A stretch of DNA of 26,819 nt from CAYMDP01 sp964389375 (GTDB taxonomy: Bacteria > Bdellovibrionota > Bdellovibrionia > Bdellovibrionales > UBA1609): assembly GCA_964389375.1 (NCBI GenBank), contig CAYMDP010000038.1:1-26819 (forward strand), in the 5' to 3' direction. Below, piece after piece: positions 7,921 to 14,680 of the stretch. A program made the translations under genes and the position numbers. The notes under the pieces are model-generated. The model worked only from the letters and a program-made list of their open reading frames with translations, searched no databases and was not told the origin of the DNA. Position 1 is the first letter of the stretch; each line of letters begins with the position of its first letter.

Positions 7921-8700
7921 TTAAATTAATTTGGCTTCTTCTCTTAACAGGCGCGCAAGTTCGGCGGCCTGGGCTGCAGGATCTCCACTGATCATCTTCA
8001 CCGCGGGTTTATCGGCAGGAAGTTGAAAATTTTTGTAGCGAATTTTAAGACTTCCACTTTCAATGCCTAAGTCCGAAAGCGAGAGCTCTTTTAGGGGCTT
8101 CTTTTTGGCTTTCATAATTCCTGGAAGGCTTGCATAACGTGGAGTATTCAAACCTTTGTTGCAGGCCAAAACGCAGGCGCCGTTTAAGACATAAACTTCT
8201 CGTGCGCCACCTTCAACTTCGCGCTCGATTTGATAAGAGTTTCCATTTTTTTCTAATTTTGAAACCACGGTGGCGTGGGGCAAATTTAAAAATTCAGCAA
8301 GTTGTTGGCTTACTGATGCCGCGTTATCATCGATAGCCAGCTTGCCAGACAAAATTAAATCCGCGGGGACGCCTTCTTTCTTAATCGCTTCGCTGAGAGC
8401 CTTGGCGACAGTGTAGGTATCAACAAAGTCAGGGGCGTCGATAAGAATTCCATCATCCGCGCCCATGGCCATTGCCGTTCGAAGCACATCTGCGGATCGC
8501 GTTTTTGGCCCAAGGGTTAAAACAGTAACTTGACCAGCTCCCGCAGCTTCTTTCATTTTAAGAGCCTGCTCTACCGCAATTTCATCGTAGGGGTTCATAA
8601 CCCACTTCACGCCGGTCTCATCGATTCCGCTGTTGTCCGACTTCAACTTGATCTTTGTCTCGGTGTCGGGCACTTGCTTTACACATACAAAAATTCGCAT
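7921..8700 (-). CDS. etfB: Electron transfer flavoprotein subunit beta
   Basis: EtfB is the AMP-binding partner of EtfA. The 259-aa protein begins MRIFVCVKQVPDTETKIKL and has VMNPYDEIAVEQALKMKE near 35-52, typical of EtfB. The stretch LSGKLAIDDNAASVSQQLAEFL corresponds to the 'GKQAIDDDxxQ' adenine-nucleotide region; EGGAREVYVLNGACVLACNKGLNTPRYASLPGIMKAKKKPL is the usual recognition-loop and C-terminal part. The ATG has GGAGA upstream. It is first in the etfB-etfA-acyltransferase operon and is transcribed away from sdhC, from a promoter candidate about 30 bases upstream. Confidence 0.97.
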   Translation of the reverse strand: MRIFVCVKQVPDTETKIKLKSDNSGIDETGVKWVMNPYDEIAVEQALKMKEAAGAGQVTVLTLGPKTRSADVLRTAMAMGADDGILIDAPDFVDTYTVAKALSEAIKKEGVPADLILSGKLAIDDNAASVSQQLAEFLNLPHATVVSKLEKNGNSYQIEREVEGGAREVYVLNGACVLACNKGLNTPRYASLPGIMKAKKKPLKELSLSDLGIESGSLKIRYKNFQLPADKPAVKMISGDPAAQAAELARLLREEAKLI

Positions 8701-8729
8701 CGCATTTTCTCCAAGGTTTAAGACCTCCC

Positions 8730-8758
8730 GGTATAGACAATGCCCCCCAAAAAGGCAA
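8730..8758 (-). promoter_or_regulatory. Candidate sigma70-type promoter for etfBA
   Basis: On the minus strand, TTGCCT (8758-8753) is followed after exactly 17 bases by TATACC (8735-8730). Each hexamer matches the consensus at four of six positions. The predicted start of transcription near 8723 leaves a leader of about 22 bases with the ribosome site GGAGA. Confidence 0.5.
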
Positions 8759-8799
8759 TTCGCCCCAGGGGTTGCGGAGCGCGTCAGGTGTCTCTCGTG

Positions 8800-8828
8800 T
8801 TGAGGTCTCGGTCTCTAGACCTTTTAAT
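8800..8828 (+). promoter_or_regulatory. Candidate sigma70-type promoter for sdhCAB with inverted repeat in the spacer
   Basis: TTGAGG (8800-8805), a 17-base spacer and TTTAAT (8823-8828) make a good promoter, with a -10 one base off TATAAT. The inverted repeat AGGTCT (8803-8808) / AGACCT (8817-8822), 8 bases apart, covers the end of the -35 and the spacer and could be an operator. A third copy, AGACCT at 8721-8726, lies at the predicted etfB transcription start. Confidence 0.5.
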
Positions 8829-8886
8829 TTTTGTGATGTAGCGTGAAGGAAATCAGTTATTGAGACAACAGAAAGAGACATCCACT

Positions 8887-9558
8887 ATGAAGATCTCAGC
8901 CAGCTACCTGTGTTCCACCATCGGCCGCAAACAGTTCGTAGGTCTGACGGGCCTTGGTTTAAGTTTGTTTGTGCTGACCCATATGCTTGGAAACCTTTTA
9001 ATCTATGTCGGGCCACAAGCTTACAATGAATACGGCCACGCCTTAGTTTCTAACCCCCTTATTTACGTGGCAGAAGCGGGTTTAATTTTAGCTTTCTTGG
9101 CGCATCTTTGTTTGGCGCTGATGCTGCAACTAGAAAACTGGAAAGCGCGTCCGGCAAAATATGCGGTGTCCGCCTCTGGTGCTAAGGGGACGGATTTAAT
9201 CAGCCAAACTATGTGGGCACAGGGAATTATTATTTTTGGTTTTTTAATTCTTCATTTACTGACCTTTAAGTTTGGGACCGTTTATATGGTCGACTACGGC
9301 TCAGGAGAGATTCGAGATTTGTTTCGTTTGATGGTCGAGGTTTTTCAAAGCCCAATTTATGTCGGGGGCTATCTTTTTACATTGTTGATCCTAGGCTTTC
9401 ATTTAAGCCACGGATTAAAATCAGCCCTTCAAACCATGGGCTTAAATCATCCGAAGTATGACAAGCTGTTAACTTGTGTCAGCAAAGGCTATGCACTTGC
9501 GGTTGCAGCGGGCTTTAGTTCACAGCCCATTTATATGTTCTTTTTTCATCAAGGATAA
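8887..9558 (+). CDS. sdhC: Succinate dehydrogenase cytochrome b558 subunit (di-heme type)
   Basis: This is the membrane anchor of succinate dehydrogenase/fumarate reductase, 223 aa with five likely transmembrane helices (about 17-40, 56-80, 112-130, 155-178, 199-220). His residues at 32, 73, 123 and 172 or 175 lie in helices 1-4 and are the expected ligands for two b hemes, as in the single-anchor b558 class of Bacillus, Bacteroidetes, Wolinella and delta-type bacteria. There is no sdhD, which fits that class. A TTG 27 bases upstream (8860) is an alternative in-frame start with GAAGGA before it; I prefer the ATG at 8887 because the product then starts directly before the first helix region. 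It is followed 3 bases later by sdhA. Confidence 0.92.
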   Translation: MKISASYLCSTIGRKQFVGLTGLGLSLFVLTHMLGNLLIYVGPQAYNEYGHALVSNPLIYVAEAGLILAFLAHLCLALMLQLENWKARPAKYAVSASGAKGTDLISQTMWAQGIIIFGFLILHLLTFKFGTVYMVDYGSGEIRDLFRLMVEVFQSPIYVGGYLFTLLILGFHLSHGLKSALQTMGLNHPKYDKLLTCVSKGYALAVAAGFSSQPIYMFFFHQG

Positions 9559-9561
9559 AAC

Positions 9562-11496
9562 ATGAGCACAGGATCTATAAAGCTTGATTCCAAAAGTCCA
9601 AGTGGAGCGATAGAAGACCGCTGGGACAATCATAAATTTTCTTTAAAATTAGTGAATCCAGCAAACAAAAGAAAACATAAAGTTATTGTTGTCGGAACTG
9701 GACTTGCTGGAGCTTCGGCCGCCGCAAGTCTTGGTGAGCTAGGCTATGAGGTCCATAGTTTTTGTATCCATGATTCTCCACGCCGAGCGCACTCAATTGC
9801 AGCGCAAGGCGGTATCAACGCCGCGAAGAATTATCCAAACGATGGGGATTCAGCCTATCGTTTGTTTTATGACACGGTTAAGGGCGGAGATTATCGCTCG
9901 CGAGAATCAAACGTCTACAGACTTGCTCAGATTTCGACCCAAATCATTGATCATTGTGTGGCCCAAGGAGTTCCATTTGCTCGCGAGTACGGGGGTCTTT
10001 TAGACAACCGATCTTTTGGCGGCGCCCAGGTTTCAAGAACCTTTTATGCTCGAGGACAGACCGGTCAGCAGCTTTTGCTTGGGGCTTATTCGGCATTGAT
10101 GAGACAAGTGGATCTTGGACGGGTGAAGCTATTTCCCCGCAGAGAGATGCTTGATCTTGTGATGATCGATGGAAAAGCCAGGGGCATTACAGTTCGTAAC
10201 TTGGTGACTGGAGAAATCGAGTCCCATGTTGCCGATGCGGTAGTTCTTGCAACGGGTGGTTACGGAAACGCCTATTACCTTTCGACCAACGCAAAAAATT
10301 CGAATGTTTCGGCCTCTTGGCGCTGCCACAGAAAAGGTGCACTTTTTGCGAACCCTTGTTTTACTCAGATTCACCCCACCTGCATTCCCAGATCAGGAGA
10401 TTATCAGTCGAAGCTGACCTTGATGTCAGAGTCCTTGCGAAACGACGGACGGGTTTGGGTTCCTAAAAACAAAGCGGACAAAAGACCTGCCGCGGAGATT
10501 CCAGAATCAGAACGAGATTATTACCTCGAAAGAATTTATCCAAGTTTTGGAAATTTAGTTCCAAGAGACGTAGCTTCTCGACAGGCGAAATTTCGTGTTG
10601 ATGAGGGATTTGGGGTTGGACCTTCAGGCGAAGCCGTTTTTTTAGATTTTAAAGATTCCATCGGCCGACTTGGTGAGGATGCAATCGCTGCGAAGTACGG
10701 AAATCTTTTTCAGATGTACGATAAGATCACAGGGGAAAACCCATACAAACAGCCAATGCGAATTTTTCCCGCAGTTCACTACACCATGGGGGGATTGTGG
10801 GTCGATTATAATCTTCAAAGCACAATCCCGGGCCTTCATGTTTTGGGTGAGGCGAATTTTTCGGACCATGGTGCAAATCGTTTGGGCGCGTCTGCCTTGA
10901 TGCAGGGTTTGGCAGATGGGTACTTTGTGATTCCCTACACTTTGGGTCATTACATTGCCGGAACAAGCCTAGAAAAAGTGGACTCTAGCCATGAGGCTTT
11001 TAAGCAAAGTCGAAATGAAGTTGAAAATAAGCTGGATGCGGTTTTGAAAGCCAGGGGCTCTCGAACGGTGGATGATTTTCACCGTCAGCTTGGGGCTATT
11101 TTGTGGGATAAAGTTGGAATGTCTAGAAACAGAGCGGGACTAAACCAGGCTCGGGAAGACATTCGAAAGCTTCGAGAAGAGTATCTTCAAGACGTAAGAG
11201 TTTCTGGGGATAAGAATTATCGAAACTCAGAACTTGAAAAAGCCACGCGGGTTCAAGATTTCTTAGAGCTTGGAGAGCTAATGGCTCAAGATGCTTTGGA
11301 TCGCGAAGAGTCTTGTGGCGGACATTTTAGAGATGAACATCAAACACCTGAAAATGAAGCCCTTCGAGATGACGAAAACTTTTGTCATGCCTCGGCCTGG
11401 GAGTACGCCGCGGGAAGTGGCAAGGTTCAATGGAACCTACATAAAGAAAAGCTACAGTTCGAATACGTAAAACTCTCGCAGCGAAGCTATAAATAG
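9562..11496 (+). CDS. sdhA: Succinate dehydrogenase / fumarate reductase flavoprotein subunit
   Basis: SdhA carries covalently bound FAD and oxidises succinate to fumarate on the inner face of the membrane. The 644-aa product has the dinucleotide-binding motif VVGTGLAGASAAASLGELG near 43-61, the flavinylation region RRAHSIAAQGGINAAKN at about 75-91 (His in AHSIAAQGG), the substrate-binding blocks HPTCIP and FPAVHYTMGGLWVDYN, and GEANFSDHGANRLGASALMQGL near the C-terminal FAD contact. The length and the SHGFHRDE-style tail (CGGHFRDEHQTPENEALRDDENF) match the b558-linked class. AAGGA lies 7 bases before the ATG. It sits between sdhC and sdhB in the order C-A-B. Confidence 0.97.
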   Translation: MSTGSIKLDSKSPSGAIEDRWDNHKFSLKLVNPANKRKHKVIVVGTGLAGASAAASLGELGYEVHSFCIHDSPRRAHSIAAQGGINAAKNYPNDGDSAYRLFYDTVKGGDYRSRESNVYRLAQISTQIIDHCVAQGVPFAREYGGLLDNRSFGGAQVSRTFYARGQTGQQLLLGAYSALMRQVDLGRVKLFPRREMLDLVMIDGKARGITVRNLVTGEIESHVADAVVLATGGYGNAYYLSTNAKNSNVSASWRCHRKGALFANPCFTQIHPTCIPRSGDYQSKLTLMSESLRNDGRVWVPKNKADKRPAAEIPESERDYYLERIYPSFGNLVPRDVASRQAKFRVDEGFGVGPSGEAVFLDFKDSIGRLGEDAIAAKYGNLFQMYDKITGENPYKQPMRIFPAVHYTMGGLWVDYNLQSTIPGLHVLGEANFSDHGANRLGASALMQGLADGYFVIPYTLGHYIAGTSLEKVDSSHEAFKQSRNEVENKLDAVLKARGSRTVDDFHRQLGAILWDKVGMSRNRAGLNQAREDIRKLREEYLQDVRVSGDKNYRNSELEKATRVQDFLELGELMAQDALDREESCGGHFRDEHQTPENEALRDDENFCHASAWEYAAGSGKVQWNLHKEKLQFEYVKLSQRSYK

Positions 11497-11510
11497 GCAG
11501 GGATAAAGAC

Positions 11511-12286
11511 ATGAGCGCAGGATTAAATTTAAAGTTGAAGATCTGGAGACAAGAAGGCCCGAAAGACAAGGGGCACTTTATGACTTTTGAAGCAAAGGAC
11601 ATCAGTCCCGAGATGTCTTTTTAGAGATGCTTGATGTGGTCAACAAACAGCTGATTCTGTCTGGAGAAAGGCCCGTCGAGTATGATCACGATTGTCGTGA
11701 AGGAATTTGTGGATCCTGCGCAATGGTGATTAACGGAAATCCTCATGGACCTGAGAAGCTGACAACGACTTGCCAGCTTCATATGAGAAAATTTAAAAAC
11801 GGTGACGAAATTGTGATTGAGCCATTTCGGGCAAAGGCTTTTCCCGTAATCCGAGATCTTGCGGTGGATCGTTCTGCCTTTGATCGAATTATTCAAGCTG
11901 GGGGATTTATATCCGTCAATACAGGGAATGCCCCGGACGCAAACAGCATTCCAGTGAATAAGACCGATGCGGATGAAGCCTTTTCGGCCGCAACTTGTAT
12001 TGGCTGTGGTGCTTGTGTGGCCAGCTGTAAAAATGCATCGGCCAGTTTATTTGTAGCCGCGAAAATGGCTCATTTGTCATTTCTTCCTCAGGGCCAACCC
12101 GAGCGAAGTCATCGTGCCCTTCGTATGGTTGCACAGATGGACAAAGAAGGATTTGGTGCCTGCACAAATACCGGCGCCTGCTCTGCAACTTGTCCCAAAG
12201 GGATCAGTCTTGAAACAATTGCCAGGATGAATCGAGACTATCTATTCGCAAGCCTTACGGAGCGCCCGGTCAAGAAAGACCACTAG
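11511..12286 (+). CDS. sdhB: Succinate dehydrogenase iron-sulfur subunit, interrupted by a one-base frameshift
   Basis: SdhB passes electrons from FAD to the quinone site through 2Fe-2S, 4Fe-4S and 3Fe-4S centres. The true start is the ATG at 11511, preceded by CAGGGA; translation from it gives 37 residues (MSAGLNLKLKIWRQEGP... to DISPEMSF) and hits TAG at 11622-11624. The rest of the protein lies in the -1 frame from 11621: LEMLDVVNKQLI, then the 2Fe-2S ligands CREGICGSC and the distal Cys in TTTCQL, the CIGCGACVASC cluster and the CTNTGACSATCPKG cluster, ending at 12286. Joined by a -1 shift, the protein would be 258 aa with the expected SFLEMLD junction. Translation from the internal ATG at 11627 alone would lack the first beta strands of the ferredoxin fold. 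Sequence error, true mutation and programmed frameshift are all possible. Confidence 0.88.
11616..11627 (+). other. sdhB: Frameshift point in sdhB: T5 run followed by in-frame TAG
   Basis: The frame reads TCT TTT TAG. The Phe tRNA on TTT (11619-11621) can slip back one base to another TTT (11618-11620) with full pairing, after which TTA GAG ATG continues the SdhB frame exactly. A missing sixth T would look identical, so this marks either an indel or a slip site with a stop codon in the A site. Confidence 0.85.
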
Positions 12287-12312
12287 ATGTAGTGGGTTCC
12301 GGTGGGCACAGC
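12280..12312 (+). terminator. Two small hairpins at the end of sdhCAB (weak terminator candidate)
   Basis: CCACTA-GATG-TAGTGG spans the sdhB stop codon and is followed by GGGC-ACA-GCCC. Both stems are perfect but short and there is no T tract after them, so they may slow transcription or protect the 3' end rather than terminate. Confidence 0.25.
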
Positions 12313-12542
12313 CCATAAATAGGACACTTATAAACATAAAACCACAGAGTTATCCACAGATCTGCCTATAGTCTAGGCGATCTCTTTTTTTCTCTAAAAA
12401 TGCAAAGCATCAATTGAACCAAAGATCCGCCCAGCTTTGTCTTATTCAGTGGCAGCAGCTTTTGATTTCTTCATCAGAACTCCTCTTAAGATCTTCACCA
12501 AAGTTTAGTTTATGCCGATGCATTCCAGACGGGGGTTTTTAC
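12287..12542. other. Intergenic region between sdhB and the 68-aa gene
   Basis: This 256-base gap contains the 3' hairpins of sdhB, a perfect DnaA-box sequence at 12350-12358, and a TATAGT hexamer at 12367-12372 that could be a -10 element (no good -35). An upstream extension of the next reading frame from an ATG at 12414 looks non-coding. Confidence 0.4.
12350..12358 (+). promoter_or_regulatory. Perfect consensus DnaA box (TTATCCACA)
   Basis: The nonamer TTATCCACA is the E. coli-type high-affinity DnaA site. Only this one copy was noticed; there is no cluster or AT-rich unwinding element, so it is not an origin. It lies just upstream of a TATAGT hexamer and could allow DnaA control of the downstream small gene, or be chance. 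Confidence 0.35.
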
Positions 12543-12749
12543 ATGAAATCAGCTGCAGAAATTCTACAGGAGATGGGCTTTAAAAAAGATTCTTCTCCAG
12601 AGACTCAGAAGGCCTTTCTTAAACACTTGATTGCAGCAAGTGGCGAAAAAGCGAAAGTCGATTTCAGTGCATCCGCAAAGGCTCCCGAAAAAGGCGAGCA
12701 GTTAAGTTTTAATCTAACTTCCAACCAAGTCGGCTTAAAAGTTTCTTAG
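12543..12749 (+). CDS. Small hypothetical protein, 68 aa
   Basis: Not recognised. The ATG at 12543 has GGGGG 6-10 bases upstream. The product begins MKSAAEILQEMGFKKDSSPETQKAFLKHLI, an amphipathic helical half with an even mix of Lys and Glu, then a polar C-terminal half ending QLSFNLTSNQVGLKVS. There is no signal peptide, Cys or membrane segment, so it is probably a small cytosolic protein. It stands alone between sdhB and the protease gene, 250 bases from the latter. Longer in-frame starts (ATG 12414) would add a Ser/Leu-rich stretch with no codon-like character, so I reject them. Confidence 0.6.
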   Translation: MKSAAEILQEMGFKKDSSPETQKAFLKHLIAASGEKAKVDFSASAKAPEKGEQLSFNLTSNQVGLKVS

Positions 12750-12911
12750 GACACACCCTAAAAAGTGAAGGTAAACAAAATCTAAGCTAGACTTTTGTCG
12801 CGAGATTTTGGTCTCAGATCCAAACAAAAGCAGAAACGAACACTCGCTAACACAATAAAAAAAAATCGATGGTCATTCAAATATTCCCTGGTACCATTTT
12901 GGAACTACTAC

Positions 12912-12987
12912 GGAAGGGCCAGGCAGCCGAAGGATTCGGCGACAATCTAGGATGGAGAATTTGCCCTTCCAAAAAATTTCTTTTTTT
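12912..12987 (+). promoter_or_regulatory. Structured leader RNA candidate upstream of the secreted protease gene
   Basis: GGAAGGGC (12912-12919) pairs perfectly with GCCCTTCC (12963-12970). Inside lies a second perfect hairpin, GCCGAA (12926-12931), loop GGA, TTCGGC (12935-12940), and a further 22-base single-stranded stretch. The closing arm is followed by A6 and TTTCTTTTTTT up to 12987, and then by the ribosome site GGGGGAA of the protease gene. The shape suggests a regulated leader or attenuator. It does not fit a riboswitch consensus that I know. Confidence 0.45.
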
Positions 12988-12999
12988 GGGGGAACAAAA

Positions 13000-14658
13000 A
13001 TGAGTGTTCAAGGACGAATAATCAAAGCTCTAGGGATGGGCTTGTTAGTTTTTGGATTTGCGAGCCTTTCTGCCGCAAATCAAATCGAATCAGTACCGGG
13101 TGAATATGTTGTAAAGCTTAAGCTTGGCCAAGCCAGCATAAGCAACAGCTACCTGGCCTCTGCTCTGAATGCAGAAAGTGTACGCACGATTTCGGCGCAA
13201 TCAGGAGCCGTACTAGTTAAAAAGTCAGGACTCGAAATTGCGAGCCTAGCGATTCAAGCTCTTGAAAATAATCCCTATGTTGAATACGCGGAACCAAACT
13301 ATATATACCGACCGGTGGGTCAGATCGCGAGCCTTCCGAATGATCCGCAACTTGGTCGATTGTGGGGCTTGATCAATACGGGACAATCTTCTTCAGGAGA
13401 TATGCCTGGCCAAAAAGGTGTCGCTGGTGTTGATGTTGATGCCGCCCGAGCTTGGGAAATCCAAACCGGCAGCCGAGATGTAGTGATTGCGGTGATTGAT
13501 ACCGGAGTAGATTACACTCTTGCGGACCTTGGCCCAAACATGTGGGTTAACGAAGCCGAGAAGAATGGACAAGCTGGCGTTGATGATGATGGAAACGGAT
13601 TCATTGATGACATTCATGGATACGATTTTGTAAACAACGATGGTGACCCTAAGGATGACCAAGGTCACGGGTCTCATGTTTCTGGAACAATTGCAGGAAA
13701 CGGAAACGACGGAGTCGGAGTTGTTGGGGTTGCCTGGCAGGCTCGCGTAATGGGTCTTAAGTTTTTAAGTGCAAGTGGTGGCGGAACTTTAGAGAACGCA
13801 ATTAAAGCGATCGACTACGCAACCCAAATGGGAGCAAAGATCACCAGCAACTCTTGGGGCGGTGGCGGAAGATCTGAAGCGCTTTACGAAGCCATTGAAA
13901 GATCAAATCAAGCCGGGATCCTATTTGTAGCTGCGGCGGGCAACAGTGCTGCAAATAATGATGTGAATCCGGGCTACCCAGCTTCTTATGATAACAACAA
14001 CATTATTTCTGTAGCGGCGATCGATAATTCTGGCCGAATGGCTTCTTTTTCAAGCTACGGAAGAACTTCAGTCGATGTTGCGGCCCCTGGTGTGAATGTT
14101 TTAAGCACAACTCCTGGAGGTTTTGTATCTTGGTCGGGAACTTCGATGGCGGCCCCTCACGTTTCTGGTGTTGCGGTTTTATTGATGTCGCAAGAACCAA
14201 ACCTTACCGCCCATGAAGTTCGTGAGCGAATTATTGCAACGGCAAGACCCTTGAGTGCTGCAAAAAACAAAGTTTCTTCTGGAGGAATTGTTAACGCCTA
14301 TCACGCCTTAACAAACACGCTTCCACCGGCAGATCCAAATGATCCCTTCAATTGGGACAAAAGCGAATACTCAATTAGTACAGCTCATCCATACACCGAG
14401 AACTTTAGTCAGTCGTGGACAGTGCAGGTTCCCGGTGCTCGCCGGATTGCTCTGTACTTTTCTCGCTTTCAAACCGAGAGAGGTTACGACAAGCTTAGCT
14501 TTAAGAATGCCCAAGGACAGACAGTCGGTGTGATGAGCGGTGCAAATGATGATTCATTCTCGCCGGTTATCGAAGGCGATACGGTCGTGATCACTTTTGA
14601 AAGTGATGATAGCGTCAGCGAATATGGATTTGATATGACAGCGGTGGCATACCAATAG
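13000..14658 (+). CDS. Secreted subtilisin-like serine protease (S8) with I9 propeptide and CUB-like C-terminal domain
   Basis: From the ATG at 13000 (GGGGGAA about 6 bases upstream) the product is 552 aa. Residues 1-27 form a signal peptide (hydrophobic 10-24, ending SLSAA). An inhibitor-I9-type propeptide spans about 33-105 (GEYVVKLK to VEYAEPNYIYRP). The S8 catalytic domain follows, with Asp167 in AVIDTGVD, His223 in QGHGSHVSGT, Asn315 in AAAGNS and Ser382 in SGTSMAAPHVSG. An insert at 191-218 rich in Asp and Gly (VDDDGNGFIDDIHGYDF) looks calcium-binding. The C-terminal 100 residues (HPYTENFSQSW, GYDKLSFKNAQGQ, DDSFSPVIEGDTVVITFESDDSVSEYGFDM) resemble a CUB-like beta-sandwich. It is probably an exported, self-processed protease. 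An upstream in-frame ATG (12952) lies within the leader hairpin and is unlikely. Confidence 0.93.
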   Translation: MSVQGRIIKALGMGLLVFGFASLSAANQIESVPGEYVVKLKLGQASISNSYLASALNAESVRTISAQSGAVLVKKSGLEIASLAIQALENNPYVEYAEPNYIYRPVGQIASLPNDPQLGRLWGLINTGQSSSGDMPGQKGVAGVDVDAARAWEIQTGSRDVVIAVIDTGVDYTLADLGPNMWVNEAEKNGQAGVDDDGNGFIDDIHGYDFVNNDGDPKDDQGHGSHVSGTIAGNGNDGVGVVGVAWQARVMGLKFLSASGGGTLENAIKAIDYATQMGAKITSNSWGGGGRSEALYEAIERSNQAGILFVAAAGNSAANNDVNPGYPASYDNNNIISVAAIDNSGRMASFSSYGRTSVDVAAPGVNVLSTTPGGFVSWSGTSMAAPHVSGVAVLLMSQEPNLTAHEVRERIIATARPLSAAKNKVSSGGIVNAYHALTNTLPPADPNDPFNWDKSEYSISTAHPYTENFSQSWTVQVPGARRIALYFSRFQTERGYDKLSFKNAQGQTVGVMSGANDDSFSPVIEGDTVVITFESDDSVSEYGFDMTAVAYQ

Positions 14659-14680
14659 TCCCTTAAAACAGGTTAAATTC

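Noticed and set aside
12350..12358. Replication origin at the DnaA box
   Set aside because: Only one box and no AT-rich unwinding element or box cluster, and no dnaA/dnaN nearby.
12414..12542. Upstream extension of the 68-aa gene to ATG 12414
   Set aside because: Adds a Ser/Leu-rich stretch without coding character; the downstream ATG 12543 has a clear GGGGG ribosome site.
12900..12990. c-di-GMP (GEMM-I) riboswitch in front of the protease
   Set aside because: The arrangement GGCA - hairpin - GAC is loosely similar, but the conserved GCAAACC and GACGCAAAGCC elements are absent.
12952..12999. Earlier in-frame ATG for the protease
   Set aside because: It would put charged and aromatic residues before the signal peptide and lies inside the leader hairpin; ATG 13000 has the ribosome site.
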